DNA from: Antennarius striatus | Lineage: Eukaryota > Chordata > Actinopteri > Lophiiformes > Antennariidae | Length of the DNA stretch: 64,000 nucleotides | Direction: 5' to 3' | Assembly (NCBI RefSeq): GCF_040054535.1 | Contig: NC_090797.1 | Span: 12,711,001-12,775,000, forward strand | Shown here: positions 1 through 17,414 of the stretch, piece by piece | How the letters are laid out: each line of letters starts with the position of its first letter | How positions within the stretch are numbered: the stretch's first letter is position 1 | The notes under the pieces: generated by a model | The model's database searches: none | Seen by the model: the letters and a program-made list of their open reading frames with translations, nothing else | Told to the model about the DNA's origin: nothing | Program-made: the position numbers and the translations under genes

Positions 1-150
1 ACCCGCCAAAAAATCACGTATCCCATCTGACGTAAACAAACAAACGGCAACGTAAAGTCTGTTACTGTCGTAAAACTAAAACATAAATAAAGCAGCTGAG
101 ATATGATAATATAAATGTGAATAAAGATTAATGAGATCATATATCTTAAC
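1..150. other. AT-rich left edge, no gene seen
   Basis: AT-rich sequence with no ORF or splice structure I can support. It precedes the first copy of block alpha and is not repeated elsewhere in the window, so it may belong to a unit that differs from those on the right. Confidence 0.4.
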
Positions 151-1107
151 ACTACATCAGGCAATTATGTTTTAAAAAAAAATTAATTATAATAAAAATA
201 AAAATTGCGGAAACACTTTAACATTGTGACGCTATCTGACAGCTTCATGTGCAACTTTGGCTCATTGTTTTTCGCATCTGAAATAAATATTAAAAAGCCG
301 ACAAATATGACTTTAAAAGCCTCTGACTCTCATTTTAATAAGAATTAAACACCAGATCCTTCAAATTCTGAGTAGAAATCAAGCAGCTTCATCTCGTTTA
401 TTATTTGCGTTAAAGCACAAACAAAAAATTATTAATAACAATTTTCCACACAATGAGTTGTTTACAGTCTAGAAATGTCAGGAAGGATTTTCACACTAAA
501 CTCCTTCAGAGAAGTTAAACCCATGAAAAGTGTCCAGTCAGCTTGTATTAATGTTCGGTGTGCAGGTTTTGTGTTGAGGTGTAACACACATAGAAACAAG
601 TGTGGAGATTAGACAAAAATAGACAAAATCCTATTGCGTGAGAGCAGATTTGTTTTTCTACATTATTGATTAATATTTAATGCTATGATATGAAATAATG
701 TACAATATTTCTTAAATTAACGTGAAATTTTCCGAATATTATGTATGATGAAAAACAATGGGTGCCTGCAGCAGAGAAGACCCATTTATATTTGAAAAAA
801 CATAGTCAACTTTATTTTGAATTGTACCATGTATGCACGACATACAGCACAGATGAAATTACAGTCTGCAACCTGGGAATAAATTTGTTAAGCCGACTGA
901 ATAACCCACAACCCAAACAGATAAGGCAGATTTTACAGGTTTTATTCCTATAAATGTATTGGAACATGTGGTTTGGACTTGTGCAGTCTTTGAGCGTTGC
1001 CACAGGCAACAGAATTGAGCAGTTTTTGATTCCTTTACGTTTTGAACTGTTTTTCCAGCCTCCTGCCTGCAGGTGGCGCCCCGTCCATTCAGACCCGTTC
1101 ATATGAA
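151..1107. repeat. block alpha, copy 0 (array unit, non-coding)
   Basis: About 0.8-1.0 kb that recurs at 13257, 24460, 35720 and 51202. Short ORFs on both strands (741-953 +, 812-1102 -) are not better conserved than the surrounding sequence and match no family I know. On the minus strand AATAAA-like signals (near 800 and 400) suggest the 3' end of a transcript, but this is inference. This copy alone holds about 180 extra bases (roughly 441-619) that the other four lack. Similarity to the array stops near 1107, where piwil1 upstream sequence begins instead of the Penelope/glt8d2 segment. Confidence 0.7.
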
Positions 1108-1382
1108 CTCAGAGCAAAGAAAGCGGACTGAATAGTAAATTACCTTCGAGCACACGGATCACTGCGCTCCGAAAAGTAGTTCTGCCTCTTTTCTGGAAAA
1201 CTTTTTTCCTCAATCACTGCTGAATTGTTATTCTTTATTGAGTTAAATATGAACAACCTGCTCTTCAAACACATAACGCAGCCTGAATTGAGCTGACTAG
1301 AGGGTCTCGGGAGATACAGGAAGTGTATCAATGCGCTCGGTGATGAGGCCCGTGACTAATTTGCCGTAGTGGTACTCAGAAC

Positions 1383-1957
1383 ACCTGTGGACACGCATCG
1401 TACGTGACCTCTAGAGTTCACTGCCAGCAGAAGTCAACATTTAAAGTAAGCATAATATTAAAGTCGTCATAAAATTTGATAAATAATGATTCCTTTATGC
1501 AAATTTACTTTGTTCGCGATGTTTCGATTTGAAGTAAAAAACTCCCTCTCAGCTATCCAATTCGGACACTGTCATTCTACCCTTATCTGATTTTAATTAG
1601 CTCGTTCAGTTTAAGGACTATCGCAAAGTATCGTAATTCTAACCCCTACCTTGAAAGTCGGATATTCTGTGTGGAGTTATATTATAGTAATGTATACATA
1701 TTGAATTTATGTTAATGCTAATAGTGGCTCATTAGCTACTAGCGGCATTGCACAGCCACACCCTACATTTACAGTCGCCATCTTGTTTAGACCAATTAAA
1801 CGAGAGTAAACGATACTTTAATTTAGATTTTATTTCGTACTGGTGAGGATGAGGGGCGGTGTAGTGTTCCTGATCACGTATTTACTTCATTTGTTGGTAA
1901 TATTTCTAAAAATAGTGAAATGTGTTTTTTTAACCCTTCTGAAGCTAGCTGAGGAAA
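1383..1957 (+). promoter_or_regulatory. piwil1: piwil1 upstream region (putative promoter and 5' UTR)
   Basis: The 575 bases before the piwil1 start codon are duplicated almost unchanged at 22592-23165, with exon 1 and its splice donor, so a defined promoter-exon segment was copied. No clear TATA box is visible. A short upstream ATG reading frame begins at 1843 and overlaps the start codon in another frame; it could lower translation if it is in the mRNA. The exact transcription start cannot be read from sequence alone. Confidence 0.5.
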
Positions 1958-9123
<7,166 letters not shown>

Positions 9124-9552
9124 GGACCGGCGCAAACCCAATACCCACGTTCCTGCTGCCGGCTGTTCTCGCTGGCAATTTAGGGTTAGGGGCGCTCAAG
9201 TATTTTTGTTCAGAGTTTTGTTCAGTCCTGTTTTCCTTCTTTAAAAAGACAAATAAGAGTTCCAGCAGCATAAAGATCTGTGTGAAGAAGTTGTTTCTGA
9301 CAGTTGTCCTGCTAATGTTTAGTTAGCTTCAGCGTTGCGTCCAGATGTTGATGCCTGGTTTTGATTGGTCACCGGATTCAAAAGGTTTTAAGTCCCTTAA
9401 ATGTTTGTGATTCCTGAACGGGACTAAAAAAAAGTCACGCAACTGATAGATATCAAATTTATTTAGATATTTTAGAAAATATTGCGCACACACACACGAA
9501 CAGTCAACTGGCTGAGCACTCACACAACCCCTCAGGGTGTGACGAAGGTTGG

Positions 9553-9587
<35 letters not shown>

Positions 9588-10306
9588 GTGTTCAGTGGGC
9601 GGTACATTCACAGACCAGCATGAATGTGGACATGTTTGCTGAGACAGGGATGACTGATTGGCCGGGCTAAATGTCAGGTGGGTGGAGGGGTGGGCTGAGG
9701 TAGCTTTCTTTATCACTGGTCACTACTGGGGAAGAGGTTATGACCCGGATCAGCTGGTTCTGGGTCAAAGGTTCCGATCTGTTTACTTTTCAGTCTGAAT
9801 CCAGAAACCGTGGAACCTTCATGGACCCTGTTCTCAGGCGGAACCTGTGTCCGGACCACAGTCGTTTTAAACTGACCGTCTGCAGAACTTTCTGGATCTT
9901 CACAGCGAGCAGAACTTCTGTCCTCAGTGACTGGAGACGGAGACCAGAAAAAATGACTCGAGCTTGAAATACGAGTCAGTCTCACCACTCGAGGATTTAT
10001 GTCATTTTACACGCAATTGTTTTTGTGCATGTCCATGGCGACAGTTTGCTGCTGGGCGTGGCCTCCAAAAGGTTTGTTTTTATTCAACTTAATTTGACAT
10101 GAATCGCGGAGGCGGGGCCTCCATCTACAGGTGAGATCTGATCAGAGTACCTTCTCTGACTGACATAGCCAACACAAAAAAAAAACATTTCGCTTTGTCC
10201 CAGTTAGAAAAGATTGGAAATATTTTTTTACTTCAAGTAATAAACTCCCTCATCTAGGGCGCAGATACTTCCCAGTTTAAACCTTTCTTTTCAGATTTAG
10301 CTTGAA
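9124..10306 (+). other. piwil1 3' UTR and downstream flank, repeated in every unit
   Basis: No gene beyond the piwil1 3' UTR is seen. Several kinds of short ORF appear on both strands but are not protein-like. An AATAAA at 10239-10244 is a possible polyadenylation signal, though more than 1 kb from the stop codon. This sequence recurs after each exon-20 copy (from 16942, 31566, 39412 and 58478) with a few per cent change. Confidence 0.5.
9555..9585. repeat. (CA)n microsatellite, unit 0
   Basis: Uninterrupted CA dinucleotides, 31 bases. Shortest of five orthologous tracts in the array. Confidence 0.95.
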
Positions 10307-10320
10307 GCGCCATCTAGTGG
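10307..10320 (-). promoter_or_regulatory. CTCF-like motif, unit 0
   Basis: On the minus strand the sequence is CCACTAGATGGCGC, a full match to the degenerate CTCF core CCASYAGRKGGCRS. It lies between piwil1 and the kinase 3' end and recurs in all five units in the same orientation. Binding itself is not shown. Confidence 0.55.
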
Positions 10321-10621
10321 CCAGTGATGCTAATTACACATTTTCACTTTTCAACACCTGGGAACGTTATCCCTTTACTGTCAGGGTCCATGTGGTTTAT
10401 ATCAGAGTGAAAAGCCACTTCAGTTCCATCATTACGGCTGTACTTGTGTTCGTGTGCTTCCTGATTTCATTCTCCCATTATTCATGGGTGACAAATAACC
10501 TTTGTCACTTCGAATCATTTTATGACATGCAACCAAAATTACTGAATCAGCTTTTAACATCCCTCATGTAGTATTTGTGCTGACATAAAACATGAACTCG
10601 GACACAAAATTATCACACAAA

Positions 10622-10627
10622 TTTATT
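10622..10627 (-). terminator. Polyadenylation signal of kinase A
   Basis: AATAAA on the minus strand, about 108 bases after the kinase stop codon. The same signal lies after the other copies (19484-19489, 33087-33092, 40928-40933, 61065-61070). Confidence 0.6.
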
Positions 10628-10734
10628 GACAAAAGATTTACTAAACAAATACACATGTTATATACAAGAAAAGATACAGGCACTGATTCAGTTTCGCTCA
10701 GGGACGATGGGCCAGCAGGGGGTTGACTTATGGT

Positions 10735-12126
10735 TCATTCCAGCCAGGAATGACTCAGGAGCTGCTCCAGAGTGGGACGCTGCTGAGGGTCCTCAGCCAG
10801 ACACAGACGCAACACGTTTTGGCAGTTTGGAGACAACTTCTGACTGATGCAGAGGCTCTTCAAAAAGTGTTGGTGCAGCATGTTATAGAGAACCACTCCC
10901 ATCTGCCACACAGTAACAGGCCTGCTACTGTACACTGAACTCCAGGACCACTCTGGTGGGTAATAGGAAGGGGTTCCACGATATATACCTTCGATTGTGT
11001 CCCCGTCATTGATAAACATGCTTAGACCAAAGTCAATTATCCTCAAACGTGGAACACCGCTGCTGATGTCAACCAAGATATTTTCCATTTTGATGTCTGC
11101 ATGGAAAATCTTGTTGGCATCAAGTTCTCTGACAGCTTCCACCAGCTGCTTGAAGAAGAGTCTGGCCTCCTCTTCCTCCAAAGTACCTCCTCTGGACTTG
11201 CTGTAATTCAAGAGGTCAACCGCTGGAAATGGACATTCCATGACGATGATGAGCTCCTCCTCCAGGTCGTAGTGGTCCAGGAGGGAAATGGATGCTGACT
11301 GGCCAACCGATCCTCCTGCTTGTTGACTCATCTTCATGAAAAGCAATTCAAGAGGCATCTTGCTCCTGTCGTCGTCTTCACGGAAAACAAGGGTCTGGGG
11401 AATGTGCTTGATCGCTACGTGGACAAAATCTTCCTTCCTGTAACCCATGTACACAGATCCCTGGCCTCCATCACCGAGTCGGTACAGTTGACAATATTTA
11501 TCCTCAAACTGCTTCTTCTTCTTCACTGGACTGATTTTCTTGTCCGGCTCCTGTGTCTCCATGGACTGAGATTGAGACCCACGTCTCCTGGTATGGATTT
11601 TCTTCCTCAGGAACGTTCTTAGTCCTGTCATTGGCATCAGAAAACACTGAGTTAGTACCTTCACTACCTGATTACAATGTTACTATTCTACTATGTAATT
11701 TAAAGCTTTTAAATTACGTTAAACCACAGGAAAGCAGCAACTAAATATTTAAATAGAAATTAAATGTTTTTAAAATACATTATAAATTTAATTTTACAAC
11801 TACTGGTTTAAGCTGACAGCAGGTTTGTCTTATGTATTGTACTGAAGTGGAATTCTGAGCTACTTCTACTTCATGTTAGAAAGGAAGACAAACTTTTTGT
11901 TGTCTTGTTTGCAAAAGTTCACATAAACTGTGATGCTCCTGTTATAGACAGTAGTGGATTAAATTTCCAGAGACTTACTTGAAAATAAACCCGTCTGTTG
12001 TTCAGCCCCCTGAATCTTTGTGGGGTCTCTGAGGTCATCAGAGGTCTTCCAGTGATGAAGAGGCTGAGGCTGAAGTCTGTAGTCAGCTGTGAATCTCCAA
12101 AAACGCTTAAAAACTGTCAGAGACAT
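10735..12126 (-). CDS. Pim-like serine/threonine kinase, copy A (two exons)
   Basis: Predicted cytoplasmic/nuclear Ser/Thr kinase of the Pim family. Exon 1 is 12126-11979 (49 codons plus one base, beginning MSLTVFKRFW), donor GTAAGT; exon 2 is 11624-10735, acceptor TGACAG. Joined length is 345 aa. The hinge ECPFPAVDL corresponds to the ERPxPVxDL hinge of Pim kinases. Seen: Gly loop GDGGQGS (about 100-106), VAIK lysine K122, Asp226 in HADIKMEN, DFG 247-249, PPEW about 272-275. The HRD arginine is Ala, so it is a non-RD kinase; the residues needed for phosphotransfer remain. Residues 38-86 are basic and low in complexity. A Met-initiated ORF from 11664 also exists, but its first residues lie in the intron before a good acceptor, so I prefer the spliced start. 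Family assignment is strong; substrate unknown. Confidence 0.85.
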
Positions 12127-12447
12127 TGTAGAAATCTCATTACAATTATATTATATGTATATTATTAATATACAGACACTGCTGACAAAGACAAATTAAA
12201 CAAGGCAGTCAGAGACTGCGACATCCCTGAATTCAAAATTTTACCCTGACTTTCATAATGTTCCTTACTTTCAGCAATGATTTCTATAATGTTCTATCGA
12301 GTATGACATTGACCTAATTTTCCAAAGGTGAAGGTCATCATCACATTTTTGTGCCTCTGGCTTCCTGAATATGTTGCTTTTCGTTTTGTGATTAAATCTC
12401 ATCAGGTATCAGAGAGGTGTTCCGAAAATGGTATAAAAGTAAAAATT

Positions 12448-12623
12448 TGACCTTGACCTAGTTTTTCAAGGTCAATGTTCTGATCTAATTTTTATCCTTT
12501 TGCCTCCCTGAATATAACGCCTTTTGGTTCGTTTTTCTATCTCATCCGGTTCCTAAGATATGTGCAAAAAATGAACCAAAGTTGAAATTTGACCTTGACC
12601 TAGTTTTCTCAAGGTCAAGGTCA
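12448..12623. promoter_or_regulatory. Two inverted pairs of TGACCTTGA / TCAAGGTCA
   Basis: TGACCTTGA at 12448-12456 faces TCAAGGTCA at 12466-12474. A second pair is TGACCTTGA 12590-12598 with overlapping TCAAGGTCA at 12609-12617 and 12615-12623. TCAAGGTCA is the extended half-site bound by orphan nuclear receptors (NR5A/SF-1, ERR) in vertebrates. The pairs lie 320-500 bp upstream of the kinase ATG and are kept in the other units, first pair at 23651-23677, 34911-34937 and 50391-50417. They may also be a chance property of an older repeat family. Confidence 0.5.
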
Positions 12624-12670
12624 TCATCTCATTTTCATCCCCTTTGTTGCCCGAGGATTGTGCTTTTTGT

Positions 12671-12705
12671 TTTATCTTTCTATCTGCAACAGATAGAAAG
12701 ATAAA
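12671..12705. repeat. Perfect 16-bp inverted repeat (hairpin)
   Basis: Arms 12671-12686 and 12690-12705 are exact reverse complements with a 3-base loop CAA. The same hairpin occurs at 23874-23908, 35134-35168 and 50616-50650 without change. Confidence 0.85.
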
Positions 12706-13256
12706 AGATATTTAGTGGATGGAAGGACGGACACACAAACACTGACAATTACATCATTGCTTCATGGGATGTAATTAGAGATCATCAATTTTCAAATTTC
12801 ATTTTGCAATAGTTGTAATCCAAATTTTTTGATAATGATTCGAATCCCTGAAGTCACCTCTGATATGATGAACCACAAACGTGAATTTTCTCCGTGTGTT
12901 TCTATTTTTTCTTGATTAAACACTGAATAACAGTTTTCCACGGGTGGAATTAAATGTTGGTGGATTTACCTTTCATGGCTGCAGATCGATGACAGAAACA
13001 AGTTGAGTGCTGCTCGGATCTCGGTGCTGACTGTAGTGTAACTGTGAGGGTCTGTCTCAGTAACGTTACACAGGTGTTGATACCTGAGGCGGTTTGGCTT
13101 TGAAGTTAGGGTCTTTGTGACGTCACCGGCTGCAGCAGCGTTATGGACTCAGCCGTTGTCTGGAAAACGAACCGGTTTGGGACCCGCTGGGTCCGAATTA
13201 AAAAAATAATCTCATAATTCAGACCAGAAACGAAGGACTATGAGGAAATATTTAAT

Positions 13257-14034
13257 ACTACATCAGGCAATTATGATTAAAAAAAATTAATTATAATAAA
13301 AATAAAAATTGTGGAAACACTTTAACATTGTGACGCTATCTGACAGCTTCATGTGCAACTTTGGCTCATTGTTTTTCGCATCTGAAATAAATATTAAAAA
13401 GCCGACAAATATGACTTTAAAAGCCTCTGACTCTCATTTTAATAAGAATTAAACACCAGATCCTTCAAATTCTGAGTAGAAATCAAGCAGCTTCATCTCG
13501 TTTATTATTTGCGTTAAAGCACAAACAAAATTACTAATAACAATTTAACGAAAGCAGATTTGTTTTTCTACATTATTGATTAATATTTAATGATATGAAA
13601 TAATGTACAATATTTCTTAAATTAATATGAAATTTTCCGAATATTATGTATGATGAAAAACAATGGGTGCCTGCAGCAGAGAAGACCCATTTATATTTGA
13701 AAAAACATAATAACTTTATTTTTAAATGTACCATGTATGCACGACATACAGCACAGATGAAATTACAGTCTGCAACCTGGGAATAAATTTGTTAAGCCGA
13801 CTGAATAACCCACAACCCCAACAGATAAGGCAGATTTTACAGGTTTTATTCCTATAAATGTATTGGAACATGTGGTCTGGACTTGTGCAGTCTTTGAGCG
13901 TTGCCACAGACAACAGAATTGAGCAGTTTTTGATTCCTTTACGTTTTGAACTGTTTTTCCAGCCTCCTGCCTGCAGGTGGCGCCCCGTCCATTCAGACCC
14001 GTTCATATGAACTCAGAGGAAACAGAGCGGACTG
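13257..14034. repeat. block alpha, copy 1
   Basis: Second copy of the non-coding array block; it lacks the 180-base segment seen only in copy 0. At the right end it passes into the segment with the C-terminal-like ORF and the Penelope relic, unlike copy 0. Confidence 0.75.
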
Positions 14035-14499
14035 TGTTCTTTCCGGTCATATGAGTCAGACAATCATATGAAGGTGAAGGTCTGACAGAACTGAGCAGCA
14101 GCTTCATCTGTCTGTCTGTCCAGGTTCTGTCTGTCCAGCTCCGCGTCAGTGAACATCCAGCTGTGAAGTCACTGAACCACAACACAAACATCACTTCATC
14201 TCCAAACAGGACATTTCACTGCAGTCTTTACTGCCTGTGGAGGGGGCAGAAACTCTTACTAATTCACTGTAAACTAAATAACACTGTGTAGAACTCACGC
14301 CTCCATTAAGACACACTGGTTCTCCTGTTAACTAATTAAAATAAAACAGTGTTAAAACATAATTCTGTTCTGTCTCTATAAAAACCTTCTTCTGGTGTCG
14401 GATCTCTCCAGCTTCCTGTCACCACAAAAACACGTGTAAAGATGAACTGGTGTCTTTTATTTGCCCAGAGGCATAAATGTAAGTGTGACTGGTTGTTCT

Positions 14500-14592
14500 T
14501 CATGTACGACAAACTGCCAACTTGTCCAGGCCATACTCCTCCTGCCCAGCCTGCTCCAAACTCTCCAGCCTCCTTTTAACATGATCAGCGGA
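14500..14592 (-). other. Unrecognised C-terminal-like ORF, copy 1
   Basis: On the minus strand an open frame of 30 codons (begins SADHVKRRLESLEQ, ends LAVCRT-stop) looks like a soluble helical protein end. It is followed by an AATAAA-type signal (minus strand, near 14456-14462, in GGCAAATAAAAG). All four copies are identical over this stretch. A possible acceptor (TTTTTGTCAG) lies upstream at about 14621-14630. I do not recognise the gene. It may be a terminal exon captured with the neighbouring fragments, or chance. Confidence 0.3.
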
Positions 14593-14700
14593 ACATAAAG
14601 TTGACGGATGAATCAAGATACTGACAAAAATGATGAAAAATGCCTGTCAATATTGTCAATAAGTCTCCTGAATGGCATAAATTGAGTGGATTTCCTGATT

Positions 14701-15904
14701 CTAACTGTAAGAAAATAGATTCCTGGACCACACCACACAGGAGGGTGGACAGCACTGGATGAAGGGGCAGCGTTTCCAAAAACGCTTAAAATACACAAGA
14801 ATCTGGTGTTTGTCAAAAATCTTCCTCAGTTTTTCAGACACTCCAGACACACATGGGATCACTGTACCGTTACGCCTGCTCTCCTTCTCTTCTGTCCTCA
14901 CTGTGTTATTCTTCTGGATCTTCTGTGAGCCTTCACAAAGGTCCAGTCAGGATATCCTGTTCTTTCACCTGGTCTTGGGTACTGGTTGGTGACTTGTCAG
15001 GCCTGTTTGTCAGTGTCCTGATGGCGCCAAGCTGGTGCCCCAATGGATGGTGAGAGTCAAAAAACAGGTGTTGGTCTGTTTGTGTTGGAGTCCTGTATAC
15101 CCCAACACTCAGACTTTCATCTTTGATGTTGCTGTCCACCGAGTTGATGTGTCCGGTGAAAGGTTGCACCTCGTGGATTTTGCTCTTGTGTCGTCCATGT
15201 ACCGGAACCAGTGGCTTGGTGTTGCTCCTTTGAACGAGGTCAGGGCCATGTGTTCCACTTCTTCCATGTACAGATTGGACACAACAGGAGACACCTGAGA
15301 GCCCATGGCACATCCGTGTTTCTGCCTATAGAAGCTCCCTCTGTACTGGAAAAAGTTGCTGTTTAGGCAGAGGTCCAGAAGTTGGCAGATCTGGTCAGGG
15401 TTGAAGTTTGTCCTGTCGCTGAGGGTGTTGTCCTGTGAAAGCCGTTGCCTTACTGCTTCCACTGCCTCCATTGCATGAACACATGTGAACAGGGAGGTGA
15501 CGTCATAGGATACCATGGTCTCATCTGTATCCAATCTCAGTCCTCTCACCTTTTCCACAATGTCCATGGAGTTCTGTATTTGGTAGTGGTTCTTCCTTAC
15601 GAATGGGGCCAAGATGGTGGCAACATGCTTGGCGATGTCGTATGTGATGCAGAAGGGTCTCCTTCTTTATGATTTTGTGGAGCCCATATATGCATGGAAT
15701 GGCTTCCCCAGGGTACAGGCAATGGTATAGCAGGTGGTTTATAGTTTCCTCCATTTGTAGGCATTCCACAACGTTGTTTTTGTAGCTGCTGGTTGGGTCG
15801 TGCTTCAGGGTCTCATCAGTGCTGCTGTCGCTGAGTAGAGACATTACCTTGCTGTGGTAATCTGGTGTGTAGGCAACAGAATGTAAGTGGAAATGTTTAT
15901 TCAC
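14701..15904 (-). mobile_element. Penelope-like element, decayed reverse transcriptase, copy 1
   Basis: Minus-strand reading frames follow the order of a Penelope-like (Poseidon/Neptune type) RT: 15904-15521 (KVMSLLSD...CIYGLHKIIKK), 15612-15109 (SYDVTSLFT motif A, GCAMGSQVSPVVSNLYME, RYMDDT catalytic motif), 15313-14933 (HINSVDSNIK, DSHHPLGHQLGAIRTL) and 14901-14701 (VSEKLRKIFDKHQI). The frames are joined by frameshifts and small deletions, and the GIY-YIG endonuclease end is missing. It cannot make a working protein. The same lesions occur in all four copies, so it was dead before the array formed. Confidence 0.85.
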
Positions 15905-16327
15905 AGTTTAATTGACAAGTTTGACTTATATCTAAAGAATAAGACAGTTGATCAACTCAATAAACCAGACTAAATACATCAGTGTGCAAACACGTTTAAT
16001 CTTGCATGTCAGAATACTTTTGAGTTTTGTGTCTATGTGTCTAGATGGGAGTTTTTTTCACTTGGAGCACATTCATACAAGTACAAATGTGGTGGCTTTA
16101 TCTGCTACAACAGAAAGGGTCGCAGTTCCTGAATTGACCTGACAAACAGCACAAATGGTTTCTCAAGCAGTTTGTCCGACAACTTCTCAAGAACATTCTC
16201 CTGTAGTGAATGAAAAATTAATATTTTGTTACATAATTTATTATTGTTTAAGAAAGTCTTGCCCCTCACACGCTTCATATCCCCAGTGGGTCTAACATGG
16301 TAGGTTCCAAAGTTGTCAGTGGTCGAT
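15905..16327. other. Spacer between Penelope relic and glt8d2 fragment, with a possible unknown exon
   Basis: On the minus strand, a sequence ending TTTTTCATTCACTACAG (a good acceptor, ending near 16204) is followed by 32 open codons starting ENVLEKLSDKLLEK and ending in TAG at about 16105. It is leucine-rich, conserved in all four units and not recognised. The stretch may instead be the 3' UTR of the glt8d2-like gene. The rest is AT-rich with no feature seen. Confidence 0.35.
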
Positions 16328-16680
16328 CTAAGGTCGTACCAATGAAAACTTTTTGGAGGGGTCTGGGATGAACCACTTCTCCCACAGATCCAGGTGAACA
16401 GCCGGGTAATTCCACGGTTTGAACGGACCATTCCAGTGCAGAAGCTGTGCATCCTGTATGAAGTTCTCTGGATAGCGAGCATCTGGACCCCATCCTGGAC
16501 AAACAGAAACTCAGCTGAGGTCAGTGCTGCAGAATCTGACTTTACCTGTGTAAGTATCAGTGGTAACCATTCCACTTTGGAGAGCTTGAACTGATTCTAC
16601 ATATTAACAGTGATGACCTCACCCAGGTGTCTGACGTGCCACAGTGGGTCCAGTGTTGTGAACTTGTCATGAAACACAAG
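16328..16680 (-). pseudogene. glt8d2: glt8d2-like glycosyltransferase, last two exons only, copy 1
   Basis: Two minus-strand exons give the C-terminus of a GLT8D2-type family 8 glycosyltransferase (a Golgi-type membrane enzyme). Penultimate exon 16680-16623 reads VFHDKFTTLDPLWHVRHLG and ends in a GT donor at phase 1. Last exon 16494-16328, after a TTTGTCCAG acceptor, reads WGPDARYPEN...LLHWNGPFKPWNYP...LWEKWFIPDP and ends VRP-stop. The split Gly codon joins in phase. Upstream exons are absent: the reading frame is cut at 16680/16681, where sequence changes to piwil1 intron 19. The coding part is undamaged but cannot encode an enzyme. The frame has no start Met, so it is easily missed; larger ORFs in other frames overlap it. 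Confidence 0.85.
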
Positions 16681-16941
<261 letters not shown>

Positions 16942-17372
16942 GGACCGGCGCAAACCCAATACCCACGTTCCTGCTGCCGGCTGTTCTCGCTGGCAATTTA
17001 GGGTTAGGGGCGCTCAAGTATTTTTGTTCAGGGTTTTGTTCAGTCCTGTTTTCCTTCTTTAAAAAGACAAATAAGAGTTCCAGCAGCATAAAGATCTGTG
17101 TGAAGAAGTTGTTTCTGACAGCTGTCCTGCTAACGTTTAGTTAGCTTCAGCGTTGCGTCCAGATGTTGATGCCTGGTTTTGATTGGTCACCGGATTCAAA
17201 AGGTTTTAAGTCCCTTAAATGTTTGTGATTCCTGAACGGGACTAAAAAAAAGTCACGCAACTGATAGATAATATAAAATTTATTTAGATATTTTAGAAAA
17301 TATTGCACACACACAAAGAACAGTCAACAGGCTGAGAACTCACACAACCCCTCAGGGTGTGACGAAGGTTGG

Positions 17373-17414
<42 letters not shown>

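Larger units (their letters stand above)
12127..13256. repeat. block beta, copy 0 (kinase 5' flank)
   Basis: About 1.1 kb directly upstream of the kinase start codon, repeated at 23327, 34590 and 50066, partly at 22455. No protein-coding sequence is seen. It holds paired nuclear-receptor-type motifs and a perfect hairpin (separate entries). It should contain the kinase promoter. Confidence 0.75.

Noticed and set aside
812-1102. 96-codon minus-strand ORF in block alpha
   Set aside because: Other copies carry frame-breaking indels and it resembles no protein I know; probably chance or UTR.
11625-11664. Kinase start at the first Met of the long ORF (MKVLTQCF)
   Set aside because: These codons lie before a good acceptor and are replaced in phase by the conserved upstream exon; the spliced start explains both better, though the unspliced one cannot be excluded.
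16105-16575. 156-codon minus-strand ORF conserved in four units
   Set aside because: It covers the glt8d2 exon in the wrong frame and runs through its intron; the shorter spliced frame matches a known family and splice sites, so the long ORF is a shadow.
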